The translations under genes were made by a program, and so were the position numbers. This document shows positions 16,760 to 25,418 of a stretch of 64,000 nt of DNA, piece by piece. The notes beneath the pieces were generated by a model. That model was not told where the DNA came from and did no database searches. It saw only the letters and a list, made by a program, of their open reading frames with translations. Where the stretch lies: assembly GCF_024281235.1 (NCBI RefSeq), contig NZ_JAHWXY010000002.1, positions 124,001 through 188,000 on the forward strand. Reading direction: 5' to 3'. Source of the DNA: Shinella daejeonensis (lineage in GTDB: Bacteria > Pseudomonadota > Alphaproteobacteria > Rhizobiales > Rhizobiaceae). Within the stretch, counting starts at the first letter, position 1. Each line of letters begins with the position of its first letter.

Positions 16760-18220
16760 ATGGTAAGCAACGGGCGGACGGTGGCATTCCTCTGGAACGG
16801 CACGCGGATTGAGGCGCGGCAAGGCGATAGCGTCGCCGCCGCCCTCTGGCGTGCCGGGATCACCACGCTCGCACGGTCACGCAAGGTTCACCGGCCTCTC
16901 GGATATAGCGGTGCCTATCCGACAGGCGTGCTCGCCCGTGTGAACGGACGCCCGAACGTGCGGCTCGACCAAACTTGCGTGGAGGACGGCCTTGCCGTCG
17001 AGATGCAGAACACCTGGCCATCGCCGCGCTTCGACCTCCTAAAGCTCGCGCAGGCCGTGCCGGCGAAGTTCGTCTATGGCGGCTTCGAGCATGGCGCCTG
17101 GATGCCGAAGGCCGGTCTGGCCTATCGCCTTGCCGAAAGGGCGATGGCGAACCTCGCCGGCGTCGCGCGTCCCGCCGATGCCGCAGCCGAGCCGCGACTC
17201 GTCCCCGGAGAGCGCATGGCGGTGGATTGCCTCGTCGTCGGGGGCGGTCCTGCCGGGATCGCGGAGGCAAATCGGCGCGCCGGGCACGGCGAGACCGTGG
17301 CGCTCGTCACGAGAGGCGAAAGCCTCGCCCGTTTCGCCAGCGCCGCTGGAACCGCCATCGAACCGCTTGACCCGAAGGTTCGCCTGTTTACGGGCATGGA
17401 GCTTTTCGGCGTCTACCGTGAGGGCGCGCTGATGGTCGCCGCCCCCCATGACAATCGGCGCGGCGCCGTGGTGTTCGATCCCCGGACGGCGGTGCTGGCG
17501 ACGGGGCGGCGGTCGATCCCGCCGCTGGTTCCGGGCAGCCATCTGCCCGGCGTGCTGGACGCGCACGCCGCCTTCCAGCTCACTGCCGTTCACGGCGTTA
17601 TGCCGGGACGGCGCGTCGCGGTTGTCGGAACTGGAGCCGAGAAGGCCCTTGCGGACAGGCTTGCGGCCCTCGGCGTGACCGTGGTTCATCGCGGCCCCGT
17701 CGAGGAACTCGTCGAGATCAGAGGACGTCGCCGGGTGAGTGCCATCCGCGCCGGTACAGAGATCGGCTGCGATGCCGTCATCCATGCCGGGCCGTGGCGA
17801 ATCGATCCGAGCCTCGGCTTTCAGGCTTCGGGAGAAGGGATGTTCCAGGTGCTGGCGCGCCCGCTTCCGGCCAGGATGTCGGTTGCCGGGGCGGCGGCCC
17901 TCGGCGACGAGCGCATTCATGCCCGCAAGCACCTTCACCCCGGCACCCTGATCTGCCCCTGCATGGATGTGACGGCCGGCGAACTCTACTGCCACATCGA
18001 TGCGGGGGAAACGGACCCGGAGGTCCTGAAGCGGCTGACCTCCTGCGGCATGGGACCATGCCAGGGCTTTCCCTGCTGGGAGCACATGCTGGCGCTGCTC
18101 GCCGCCCGCATCGACACAGAACCGGAGGCCTTCGCCCGCCCCACCCATCGGCCGCCCCGGCGCGCGATCACCGTGGCGCAGGCGGCGGGCCTCGCCAGCC
18201 TCGTGGAGCCTGACCGATGA
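16760..18220 (+). CDS. Opine/sarcosine-oxidase alpha-like FAD and [2Fe-2S] protein
   Basis: 486 residues in three parts. Residues 1-95 resemble the ferredoxin-like domain at the front of sarcosine oxidase alpha and HcnA (LARSRKVHRPLGYSGAYPTG), but the usual Cys ligands are absent. The middle has an FAD site (CLVVGGGPAGIAEANRRAG, about residue 155) and a second dinucleotide segment (GRRVAVVGTG). The C-terminal part has CPCMDVT then SCGMGPCQGFPC, the four-Cys [2Fe-2S] pattern of BFD-like domains in octopine/nopaline oxidase A and hydroxyproline dehydrogenase subunits. It probably passes electrons from the beta-like subunit encoded next, whose start overlaps this stop. Confidence 0.85.
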   Translation: MVSNGRTVAFLWNGTRIEARQGDSVAAALWRAGITTLARSRKVHRPLGYSGAYPTGVLARVNGRPNVRLDQTCVEDGLAVEMQNTWPSPRFDLLKLAQAVPAKFVYGGFEHGAWMPKAGLAYRLAERAMANLAGVARPADAAAEPRLVPGERMAVDCLVVGGGPAGIAEANRRAGHGETVALVTRGESLARFASAAGTAIEPLDPKVRLFTGMELFGVYREGALMVAAPHDNRRGAVVFDPRTAVLATGRRSIPPLVPGSHLPGVLDAHAAFQLTAVHGVMPGRRVAVVGTGAEKALADRLAALGVTVVHRGPVEELVEIRGRRRVSAIRAGTEIGCDAVIHAGPWRIDPSLGFQASGEGMFQVLARPLPARMSVAGAAALGDERIHARKHLHPGTLICPCMDVTAGELYCHIDAGETDPEVLKRLTSCGMGPCQGFPCWEHMLALLAARIDTEPEAFARPTHRPPRRAITVAQAAGLASLVEPDR

Positions 18221-19371
18221 ATACGCCCCTTCCCAAACGCGCATCCGTCGTCATCATCGGTGGCGGCGTGCAGGGCCTTTCCGTCGCCTTCAATCTGGTC
18301 GAGCAGGGGCAGCGGGACATCCTCGTCCTCGATGCCGGATACTGGCAGGGCGGCGCGTCCGGCCGCAACGGCACGCTCATCCGGCCGGGCTTCGCCTCCG
18401 TCGCCTGGACCGAACTCTTCGTCCTGACTGTGAAGGAATGGCAAACCTGGTCAAAACGCCTCGGCGAGAATGTGATGTTCACGCAGCGCGGCTATTCCGT
18501 CGTGTCGGAAACGGAAAAGAGCGAGGCGATGCTGCTCGAAGGTCTGAAGGTTCAGAAGAGCCTCGGGGTCGACAGCCGCATGCTGTCGCGCCGCGAGATC
18601 GACGATCTTCTTCCCGCGATCAACAAGTCCCGCGTCCGGGCCGTGCAGCATCAGCCCGAGGGCGGTGTCGCGCCGCACCACGCGGTGATGAAGGGGCTGC
18701 TTTCCTTCTGCCAACATAACGGCGTCGATGTCCGCTACCGCACGCAGATCACCGGCCTGGAGCGGACGGGCACGCGCGTGAGCGCTGTGCTGGTCGGCGA
18801 CCACAGGATCGAGGCGGATTGCGTCGTCGCCTGCGCCGGGCCAAACAATCCCGATATCGCCGCCATGGCCGCCGTGCCGCTCGATGGCTTCGGCATGCGC
18901 ATCGAGGCCATGGCGTTGGAGCCGACGCGGCCGCTCATCAAGCCGGCTATCGCCCTGATCGACAGCCTCGCCTATTTCCACCAGACCTCGCGCGGCGAGG
19001 TAGTGGGCGGAACCGAGGTGCCCGAGACGCCGCGCATGTCGCTCAAGGTCGACGTCCCCGTGATGGCGAACATGGCGAAGGTTTACCTGGAAATGTTCCC
19101 CCAGCTCGGCGAGGTCCGCATCCTGCGCCACTGGGCCGGGCAGTTCCATGCCTCGACCGACTACGCCCCGCTGCTCGGCGAGCACCCCGACCTGAAGGAC
19201 CTCTGGTTCTCGGCGGGCTGGTCCTACGGTTTCGCCGGCGCGCCTGCTGCCGGAAAGCTGCTCGCGGAAGCGATCGCCAAGGGCCGGATCGACCACCGGA
19301 TGAAGCCCTTCGCCCTCGACCGCTTCGAGAAAACGGGGCCGATCGTCGAAGGCGGCATCGTGCTCGCATGA
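18217..19371 (+). CDS. Opine/sarcosine-oxidase beta-like FAD oxidoreductase
   Basis: 384 residues of the DAO family. The FAD motif VVIIGGGVQGLSVAFNLVEQG lies at about residues 11-31 and is followed by GGASGRNGTLIRPGF. The C-terminus has HWAGQFHASTDYAPLLGEHP and SAGWSYGFAGAPAAGKLLAE. Together with the preceding gene it forms the A/B pair seen in octopine, nopaline and D-hydroxyproline dehydrogenases, which oxidise a secondary or primary amine C-N bond. The ATG overlaps the previous stop by 4 bases, which supports a stable complex. The substrate is unknown. Confidence 0.88.
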   Translation: MNTPLPKRASVVIIGGGVQGLSVAFNLVEQGQRDILVLDAGYWQGGASGRNGTLIRPGFASVAWTELFVLTVKEWQTWSKRLGENVMFTQRGYSVVSETEKSEAMLLEGLKVQKSLGVDSRMLSRREIDDLLPAINKSRVRAVQHQPEGGVAPHHAVMKGLLSFCQHNGVDVRYRTQITGLERTGTRVSAVLVGDHRIEADCVVACAGPNNPDIAAMAAVPLDGFGMRIEAMALEPTRPLIKPAIALIDSLAYFHQTSRGEVVGGTEVPETPRMSLKVDVPVMANMAKVYLEMFPQLGEVRILRHWAGQFHASTDYAPLLGEHPDLKDLWFSAGWSYGFAGAPAAGKLLAEAIAKGRIDHRMKPFALDRFEKTGPIVEGGIVLA

Positions 19372-19396
19372 CACTCCAAACGAAAGGACAGCTCCG

Positions 19397-20827
19397 ATGA
19401 GCAATCACGAGAATTTCTACATCGACGGCGCGTGGGTCGCCCCCGTTACGCCCCGGACGCTCGACGTCATCAATCCGGCAACCGAGGAAGCATTCACGCG
19501 GATTTCGGTCGGCTCCGCGGCCGACGTTGACAAGGCCGTTGCCGCCGCGAAAGCTGCCTTCGAAACCTTCTCGCGGACGACCCCGGCGGAACGGCTCGCG
19601 CTCCTGAAGCGGGTCTATGATGTGTATCTGGAGCGTTTCGAGGACATCGCGCAGGCCGTTTCCGCAGAGATGGGCGCGCCGCTCGCCTTCGCCCGTGACG
19701 CGCAGGCCTGGGCGGGGCGGGGCCATCTCGAATCGACGATCAAGGCCTTCGAGGACTATTCGTTCAGCGAAAAGCGCGGGACGACGGTAATCGTCAAGGA
19801 GCCGGTCGGGGTCTGCGCCCTGATCACGCCCTGGAACTGGCCGCTCAACCAGATCGTCTGCAAGGTCGCCCCTGCGATTGCCGCCGGCTGCACCGTCGTG
19901 CTCAAGCCATCGGAAATCGCACCGATCTCCGGCATCGTCTTCGCGGAGGTGATGGATGCGGCGGGCGTGCCAAAGGGCGTGTTCAACCTCGTCAACGGCA
20001 CCGGCCCCGATGTCGGACAGGTCATGGCGTCGCATCCCGACGTCGACATGGTCTCCTTCACCGGTTCGACCCGGGCGGGCATCATCGTCGCCAAGGCGGC
20101 CGCCGATACGGTCAAGCGCGTCGCGCAGGAGCTTGGCGGCAAGTCGGCGAATATCATCCTGCCCGACGCGGATTTCGAGACGGCGGTGGCCAAGGGCGTT
20201 CGCGGCTGCTTCGGCAATACCGGACAGTCCTGCGATGCCCCCACGCGCATGCTTGTTCCGAAGGACCGCCATGAGGAAGCGCTGGCCATCGCGAAAACGG
20301 CGGCCGAGGCGCTCCGCACGGGCGATCCGAAGGCGGAGGACACGAATCTCGGTCCTGTCGTCAGCGATGTCCAGTTCGAGAAGATCCAGCGCCTGATCGA
20401 GACGGGGATCAGGGAAGGCGCCACGCTCGTGACGGGGGGCCCCGGTCGTCCGGAAGGCCTCAACCGTGGCTACTACATCCGCCCGACGGTCTTCGGCAAC
20501 GTCACGCCCGACATGACCATCGCACGCGAGGAAATCTTCGGGCCGGTTCTTTCCATCCTGTCCTACGAGGACGAGGAGGATGCAATCTGCATCGCCAACG
20601 ACACCGTGTACGGCCTTGCCGCCTACGTCCAGTCGCAGGATATCGTGCATGCCCGCAAGGTTGCGGCGCGCATGCGCGCCGGATCGGTCTATCTCAACTA
20701 TCCGGCCTGGGACACGATGGCCTCCTTCGGCGGCTACAAGCAGTCGGGCAATGGGCGCGAATACGCCGATTTCGGCATCCACGATTTTCTCGAGATCAAG
20801 AGCGTCGTCGGCTACGGCGCCGAATGA
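19397..20827 (+). CDS. NAD(P)-dependent aldehyde dehydrogenase
   Basis: 476 residues. Family landmarks are PWNWPLNQIVCK, FTGSTRAGIIVAK, ELGGKSANIIL with the base Glu, NTGQSCDAPTRM with the catalytic Cys, and EEIFGPVLSIL. It should oxidise the aldehyde formed by the flavin oxidases encoded upstream. A GGAC-A ribosome region lies before the ATG. It resembles the aldehyde dehydrogenase at 3591-5018 closely, including the unusual GQSC in place of GQVC or GQIC, so the two pathways share a recent enzyme ancestor. Confidence 0.94.
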   Translation: MSNHENFYIDGAWVAPVTPRTLDVINPATEEAFTRISVGSAADVDKAVAAAKAAFETFSRTTPAERLALLKRVYDVYLERFEDIAQAVSAEMGAPLAFARDAQAWAGRGHLESTIKAFEDYSFSEKRGTTVIVKEPVGVCALITPWNWPLNQIVCKVAPAIAAGCTVVLKPSEIAPISGIVFAEVMDAAGVPKGVFNLVNGTGPDVGQVMASHPDVDMVSFTGSTRAGIIVAKAAADTVKRVAQELGGKSANIILPDADFETAVAKGVRGCFGNTGQSCDAPTRMLVPKDRHEEALAIAKTAAEALRTGDPKAEDTNLGPVVSDVQFEKIQRLIETGIREGATLVTGGPGRPEGLNRGYYIRPTVFGNVTPDMTIAREEIFGPVLSILSYEDEEDAICIANDTVYGLAAYVQSQDIVHARKVAARMRAGSVYLNYPAWDTMASFGGYKQSGNGREYADFGIHDFLEIKSVVGYGAE

Positions 20828-20861
20828 CGCGCCGCGGATTCAACAGGACAGGAGAATAACC

Positions 20862-21875
20862 ATGAGAAGCTGGAAATCGATCATGCTCGCGGGCGCGGGG
20901 CTGCTTGCGGCCTTCCCCGTCTGGGCGAGCGAGACGACCATCAGGATCGCCACTTATGGCGGCGTCTTCCAGGAGGCGCAGGTCAAGGCGCTGTTCGATC
21001 CCTATATGCACGCCAATCCCGATATCAAGCTGGTCATCGACAGCAGCGCGAGCAACGCCAAGATAAAGGCGATGGTCGAGGCCGGCGCCGTTACATGGGA
21101 CCTCGTCATCGTCGACGACAGCTTCGGGCTCGAAGCGCATGCCCAATGGCTGGAGCCGATCGACTACGCCGTGGTGGACAAGGAGAAGTTCATCGACGGA
21201 ATGGCGCAGAAATACCGGCTGGTTCAGAGCGTCGAGGGCACCGTGCTCGCCTACAATACCAAGACGGTGGGCGAGGCCGGACCGAAGGGGATAGGGGACT
21301 ATTTCGATCTCGAAAAATTCCCCGGCTATCGCACCGCATGGAAGTTCGCGGCAAGCGGCCTCCTCGAGGCCGCGCTTGTCGCCGATGGTGTCAAGCCGGA
21401 GGAGCTCTATCCCCTCGACGTCGACCGGGCGCTGAAGAAACTCGACACGATCAAGGAGCAGATCGTCTGGTGGGAAAGCGGTGCCCAGTCGGAACAATTG
21501 CTGATAAGCGGCGAAGCCGACATCGGCCTCCTGTGGATCGGCCGGGCCGCCGCGCATGCCGAGAGCGGGATCGCGATCGACTGGACGGACTGGACCCCGC
21601 AGAACGCCTGGTGGGTGGTGCCCAAGGGCGCGGAGAACCGCGAAGCCGCGATGAAGGCGATCGAGTTCTTTACAAGTGCTGCGCCGCAAGTCGCCTTTAC
21701 CGAGTTCATGCCCTATGGCCCCTCCAACGCGTCGGCGGTCAATGATGTGAAGCCGAATTTCAAGGGCAACATGCCGACGGAACATCTCGAAACCCAGATT
21801 CCGATGGACATGGACTGGTGGGCGGAGCACCAGGACGAGGTGAACCTGAAGTTCCAGAAATGGCTGCTTGAATAA
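20862..21875 (+). CDS. Second polyamine/opine-type ABC binding protein (paralogue)
   Basis: 337 residues from the ATG at 20862, with a strong ribosome site (ACAGGAGAATAACC) and a signal peptide ending near WA-SE. The mature part (TTIRIATYGGVFQEAQVKALF) aligns colinearly with the binding protein at 12890-13900, including WWESGAQSEQLLISGEAD and MPYGPSNA. No second permease pair follows, so it probably feeds the same channel with a related solute. Differences between the two ligand pockets would define the range of substrates. Confidence 0.9.
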   Translation: MRSWKSIMLAGAGLLAAFPVWASETTIRIATYGGVFQEAQVKALFDPYMHANPDIKLVIDSSASNAKIKAMVEAGAVTWDLVIVDDSFGLEAHAQWLEPIDYAVVDKEKFIDGMAQKYRLVQSVEGTVLAYNTKTVGEAGPKGIGDYFDLEKFPGYRTAWKFAASGLLEAALVADGVKPEELYPLDVDRALKKLDTIKEQIVWWESGAQSEQLLISGEADIGLLWIGRAAAHAESGIAIDWTDWTPQNAWWVVPKGAENREAAMKAIEFFTSAAPQVAFTEFMPYGPSNASAVNDVKPNFKGNMPTEHLETQIPMDMDWWAEHQDEVNLKFQKWLLE

Positions 21876-21945
21876 ACCTGATTGTGAAGGTCGCACCGGC
21901 AACGGTGCGGCCTCTACCATTTGCGATCATCCGGAGGCGATCAGC

Positions 21946-22689
21946 ATGCACGTTGCCCATCTACTTCAGGAAGAGAAGTTCCGTTTCGTCATCGACGGCG
22001 CCGCCGCGCAGATGGACGCAGTCTTTCCCGGCTGGGGGCCTCTGGATCGCTTCGGGATCGTTATCGATGAACCTCTCGGCGGCGTCGGCGCCAGTCATCT
22101 GATCCAGACGGCCACGATGGCCTTCTATAAAGCCCGCCCGGCAAGAAAGCACTCGCTTCCGACCTATCCGGAAATCTATGCCTTTCATCACGAACGCTAT
22201 TGGGGAGCCCATGCCGTTTATGATTTCTGGCCGCCGCGAAAGGAAGTGCCGGCCGCGCCGGGACGTCTGCTCGACGAGATAAATGCGCACGCGATTACAT
22301 TTCTGGCGGCCCCGCAAGGTTTCAAGTTCCCGATCGATGTAAATTCATTCGAGAAAAACGCCTTCATCGACAGGGTCCGAAGGGTGTTCGAATATTCTCC
22401 GACAGGCTCCGTGCAAAATCCCGACCTCTGCATCACGGGTGTGCACGGCGACACGGAGTACAATTTTACGCAGGCGACGGAATCATACGAGGCGATCCTG
22501 AAACGGTATACAAATCGGAACATCGCCCTCACAACCAACGATGAAGAGTATCTTGCGTGGCTGAAAGTGAGGAGAGACGATATTGATGCCGACGTGAGAT
22601 TGCGTCGACGCACGCAGAGAGATGAACTAAGGACGGCGGAAGGGGTTATGGAGACCTACATGTGGTCGGAGCCGATAGACATATTTTAG
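21946..22689 (+). CDS. Unrecognised protein at the end of the amine-catabolic cluster
   Basis: 247 residues from the ATG at 21946, which has a GGAGG ribosome site at 21933-21937. The longer open frame begins inside the preceding gene. I do not recognise the family. There is no signal peptide or membrane helix. The protein is rich in aromatic and charged residues, for example HHERYWGAHAVYDFWPPRKE near residue 82, and IDGAAAQMDAVFPGWGPLDRFG near residue 17. It lies 70 bases after the second binding protein on the same strand, so it is probably part of the same transcription unit. A role in handling the imported compound is a guess. Confidence 0.7.
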   Translation: MHVAHLLQEEKFRFVIDGAAAQMDAVFPGWGPLDRFGIVIDEPLGGVGASHLIQTATMAFYKARPARKHSLPTYPEIYAFHHERYWGAHAVYDFWPPRKEVPAAPGRLLDEINAHAITFLAAPQGFKFPIDVNSFEKNAFIDRVRRVFEYSPTGSVQNPDLCITGVHGDTEYNFTQATESYEAILKRYTNRNIALTTNDEEYLAWLKVRRDDIDADVRLRRRTQRDELRTAEGVMETYMWSEPIDIF

Positions 22690-22904
22690 TTTAGAGTTCT
22701 GAAGCGAGTTGGCAGGCGTTGATTTTAGAAGTCAAGAGGACTCTCACCCACTCGTATAAAGCCCATCTCTGCAAAGAGGTAGAGAGTTAGACACGCCTTG
22801 ATGCTTCGCATCAATTCTGATCAGTCTTTCTTCCGTGTGGCGCTCGACATCAATCCGGTGACAGTTCAGTAGAGTCGTCTGGCCCAACTGGCATTCCTCG
22901 GTAT

Positions 22905-23168
22905 CTACGACACGATTTTCCGATCCATTTTCCGCCTTCCGTACAAAATCCGAACGATCTCGACAGAGTGTTCGGTTACACGGTAGAGCGTGAGATAGTG
23001 ACCCTCGCCCAGATGCCGAATGCCCGGCGCGATCTCGTTGCGCTCCATGCCGGAAGAGGGAAACCGGGAAAGCGTCTTCCACCGTTCCTCGATCGCTTCC
23101 AGCACCCGGTCCGCCGCCTGCGGATTGTGCTTGGCGATGGCAAGCCAGCTTTCGTTCTGATCTTGCAA
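22905..23168 (-). pseudogene. ParE/RelE-type toxin, N-terminally truncated or degraded
   Basis: 87 residues are readable from a TTG: WLAIAKHNPQAADRVLEAIEERW, then FPSSGMERNEIAPGIRHL and YLTLYRVTEHSVEIVRILYGRR, a typical ParE core and C-terminus. The expected first strand is missing. Two codons before the TTG is an in-frame TGA (23175-23177). The same frame further upstream reads VLWSP, which looks like a decayed start of such a toxin. No ParD-like antitoxin was found next to it. The most likely state is an orphan remnant, although a short product from the TTG cannot be excluded. Confidence 0.6.
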
Positions 23169-23291
23169 CCGGTATCAGCCGCTCAGATCGGGGCTGGACT
23201 GTGTGCCGTGAGGCGACCAAAGGACATTTCTACTTTGCCCGGCGGCGGACAGCCCAACCCTTCCGCCACATTGCCCGTAGAAAGGTACATT

Positions 23292-24434
23292 CTATTTTCG
23301 CGTCCGGAACACAAACGGGGAAATGGCGGCGAGCGTCACTGTTAACGACACTATCAGGAAATGGTCGTATCCGCCTGTGATGTTGCGTAACAGCATCGAC
23401 AGCCACGGCGCAATAAAGCCGGCGGCGCCGTAGGAAATGACCAGCCGGGCAAACAATCTCGACGAATTGCCGCTTCCAAAGCGCTGAGCGAGATGCACGG
23501 GAAAGACCGACGCCGTCGCACCGAGCGCGACCCCGGATACGATCGCAAGCGCCCAGACGCCGAGCGGATCGGGCGCAAGAAGAAGCGAGACGAGAGCAAG
23601 GGCCTGTGCGGCCAGAATGGCGATGATCGTCGTCCGGCCGCCCAGGGTCTCGGCGATCCGCCCGCCGAACAGGGATCCGATGACATAGCTGACGTTGAAG
23701 ACGGCGATACCTCTTCCCGCGCCCATGGCCGAAACGCCGAAATCGCGCAGGATGATGCTCGTATTGGCCATGACCGCAAGCCCCACGAAACACATCGAGA
23801 AGAATGCGAGCATGAGAAGCAGGAATTCCGATCGGCCTTGCGGCATGTCGCCAATGTCGTGCGCCACCGCCGTCGGCACGAGCCTGGCGTCCTTCGAAAG
23901 CCTCCAGACGACGACGGAGGTCGCCATGATGAGCGCCGACAGGATCACGAAGAAGAGCTGCACCTCCAAAGACCGGATGACACTGTCCGCAAGAAAGGCG
24001 AGCACGATTGCGGTAAGCGCGAAGGCGGTGACGCAAATGCCGACTGCAATACCTTTCGCGGCGGGAGAAACAGCCTGGGCCATACGCAGGGCATGGCCGT
24101 ATCCCAATCCGGATGCGATGCCGAACAGCCCGCCGAAGCCGAGCGCCACGGCCGGGATGGACGAACCGAAGGCGACGAGCGCAATCCCCGCCGCGGAACC
24201 GAGGAAAACCACGACGATGAATTGCAGCGGCGAGAGCCGCTGCGCGAAGGCCGGCCCGAGGTTGACGCCAAAAGTGAACGCTACGAGCGAGACCGCCGGC
24301 ACCGCGCTGATATCGGCAGCGGACACGTTCAATTCCGCCGCAATCGGTGCGGCAAAGAGGGTCCAGCAGTAAAGCAGGCCCATCGCAAAGTTCGTCAGAG
24401 CGCCCGCGAGGATCAGGCGGCTATCGCTTTTCAT
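23292..24434 (-). CDS. MFS transporter (OFA/monocarboxylate-like)
   Basis: 380 residues with about twelve membrane helices. The N-terminus LILAGALTNFAMGLLYCWTLFAAPIAAEL resembles oxalate/formate-antiporter-family carriers. A cytoplasmic middle loop (RLSKDARLVPTAVAHDIGDM) divides the two six-helix halves. It follows the SDR gene on the same strand with a 225-base gap, so it may be the last gene of the importer-hydantoinase operon or have its own promoter. It could export an end product or take up a carboxylate. The substrate is not evident. Confidence 0.82.
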   Translation of the reverse strand: MKSDSRLILAGALTNFAMGLLYCWTLFAAPIAAELNVSAADISAVPAVSLVAFTFGVNLGPAFAQRLSPLQFIVVVFLGSAAGIALVAFGSSIPAVALGFGGLFGIASGLGYGHALRMAQAVSPAAKGIAVGICVTAFALTAIVLAFLADSVIRSLEVQLFFVILSALIMATSVVVWRLSKDARLVPTAVAHDIGDMPQGRSEFLLLMLAFFSMCFVGLAVMANTSIILRDFGVSAMGAGRGIAVFNVSYVIGSLFGGRIAETLGGRTTIIAILAAQALALVSLLLAPDPLGVWALAIVSGVALGATASVFPVHLAQRFGSGNSSRLFARLVISYGAAGFIAPWLSMLLRNITGGYDHFLIVSLTVTLAAISPFVFRTRK

Positions 24435-24562
24435 CGTCGTCCGTTTCTTGCGCTACGCAGGGGACTTGCAGCTCCGGCGCATTTCCGGTGAATGCCGGAT
24501 TATAAGAAATGCTCTTACCGCACTGTTTTTCCTACAGTTCCGGATCTGCATTTGCTCCAGGC

Positions 24563-24587
24563 GGCCGGCGACATGGGGACGCCGGCC
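24563..24587 (-). terminator. GC-rich hairpin after the SDR gene
   Basis: GGCCGGCG (24563-24570) and CGCCGGCC (24580-24587) form an 8-bp perfect stem with a 9-base loop, 73 bases after the SDR stop. No T tract follows, so it is at most a weak terminator or an mRNA 3'-end stabiliser before the MFS gene. Confidence 0.4.
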
Positions 24588-24659
24588 ACTCCGCCTCATC
24601 ATCAAGCGGACTGGACGAGGTTGCGCTCGGCGGGCGCTTTCCAGCCGGCTCATCGCGGA

Positions 24660-25418
24660 TCAGTCCTCGTAGGCCGTGCCGCCGCAAACGGACAGGAACT
24701 GCGAAGTGATGCCGCGCGCCTTGTCCGAGGCGAGGAAGACAGCTGCGTGGCCAATCTCCTCGACCTCGATCAGACGGCCCATCGCACTGTATTTCAGATA
24801 GTCGCCCGCGATGTCATCGACGTCCCGGTTCTCGTGCTTCGACCGGCGCTCCATGATCCCCCGCATGCGATTGTTGTTCATGATGCCCGGCAGGATCGCA
24901 TTGCAGCTGATGCCGAATGGCCCCAACTCGCGCGCAAGCGATTTCGTCAGGCCTTCAATCGCCCATTTCGAGGTGTTGTAGACCGACCGCATGGGCGGCA
25001 CGGTCAGCGTTCCCACACTCGAAATATTGATGATCGCGCCGCCTCCCTGCGCTTTCATATGAGGCACCGCTTCCTTGATGCAGAGGAACGCACCTGTCAG
25101 GTTGACCCGCAGCGTCGCTTCCCAGTCCGCAAGGTCGATATCCTCGACCCCCGCATGGGGGCCGGCAATTCCGACATTGTTGATGAGCACATCCAAACCG
25201 CCGGCTTTCGAACGGATGTCCTCGAACATGGAGGCGACGTCGTCGGTGGAACCGACGTCGGTCCGGTAGCAGCCCGCAAAGGTCCGGCGCATTTCCTCGT
25301 CGAACAGTTCGCCCCGCACGTCGCAAATGAAGACCGTCGCTCCGGTCTTCAGGAACTCGCCGGCGATTCCAAGTCCGATGCCGTCGCCGGCCCCGGTGAT
25401 GAGTACACGCTGTGTCAT
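24660..25418 (-). CDS. Short-chain dehydrogenase/reductase
   Basis: 252 residues. The cofactor motif is TGAGDGIGLGIA at residues 8-19, with an acidic residue at the end of the second strand (ICDVRG) that favours NAD. NNVGIAG follows. The catalytic set is visible as NISSVG (Ser) and VYNTSKWA (Tyr and Lys). Its ATG overlaps the HyuB stop as ATGA, so it belongs to the hydantoinase/BKACE pathway. A role as a 3-hydroxy-acid dehydrogenase making the keto acid for the cleavage enzyme is a reasonable inference. Confidence 0.9.
   Translation of the reverse strand: MTQRVLITGAGDGIGLGIAGEFLKTGATVFICDVRGELFDEEMRRTFAGCYRTDVGSTDDVASMFEDIRSKAGGLDVLINNVGIAGPHAGVEDIDLADWEATLRVNLTGAFLCIKEAVPHMKAQGGGAIINISSVGTLTVPPMRSVYNTSKWAIEGLTKSLARELGPFGISCNAILPGIMNNNRMRGIMERRSKHENRDVDDIAGDYLKYSAMGRLIEVEEIGHAAVFLASDKARGITSQFLSVCGGTAYED

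Noticed and set aside
22744-23220. A 158-codon minus-strand frame overlapping the ParE-like toxin
   Set aside because: It covers the toxin in another frame and has no recognisable features.
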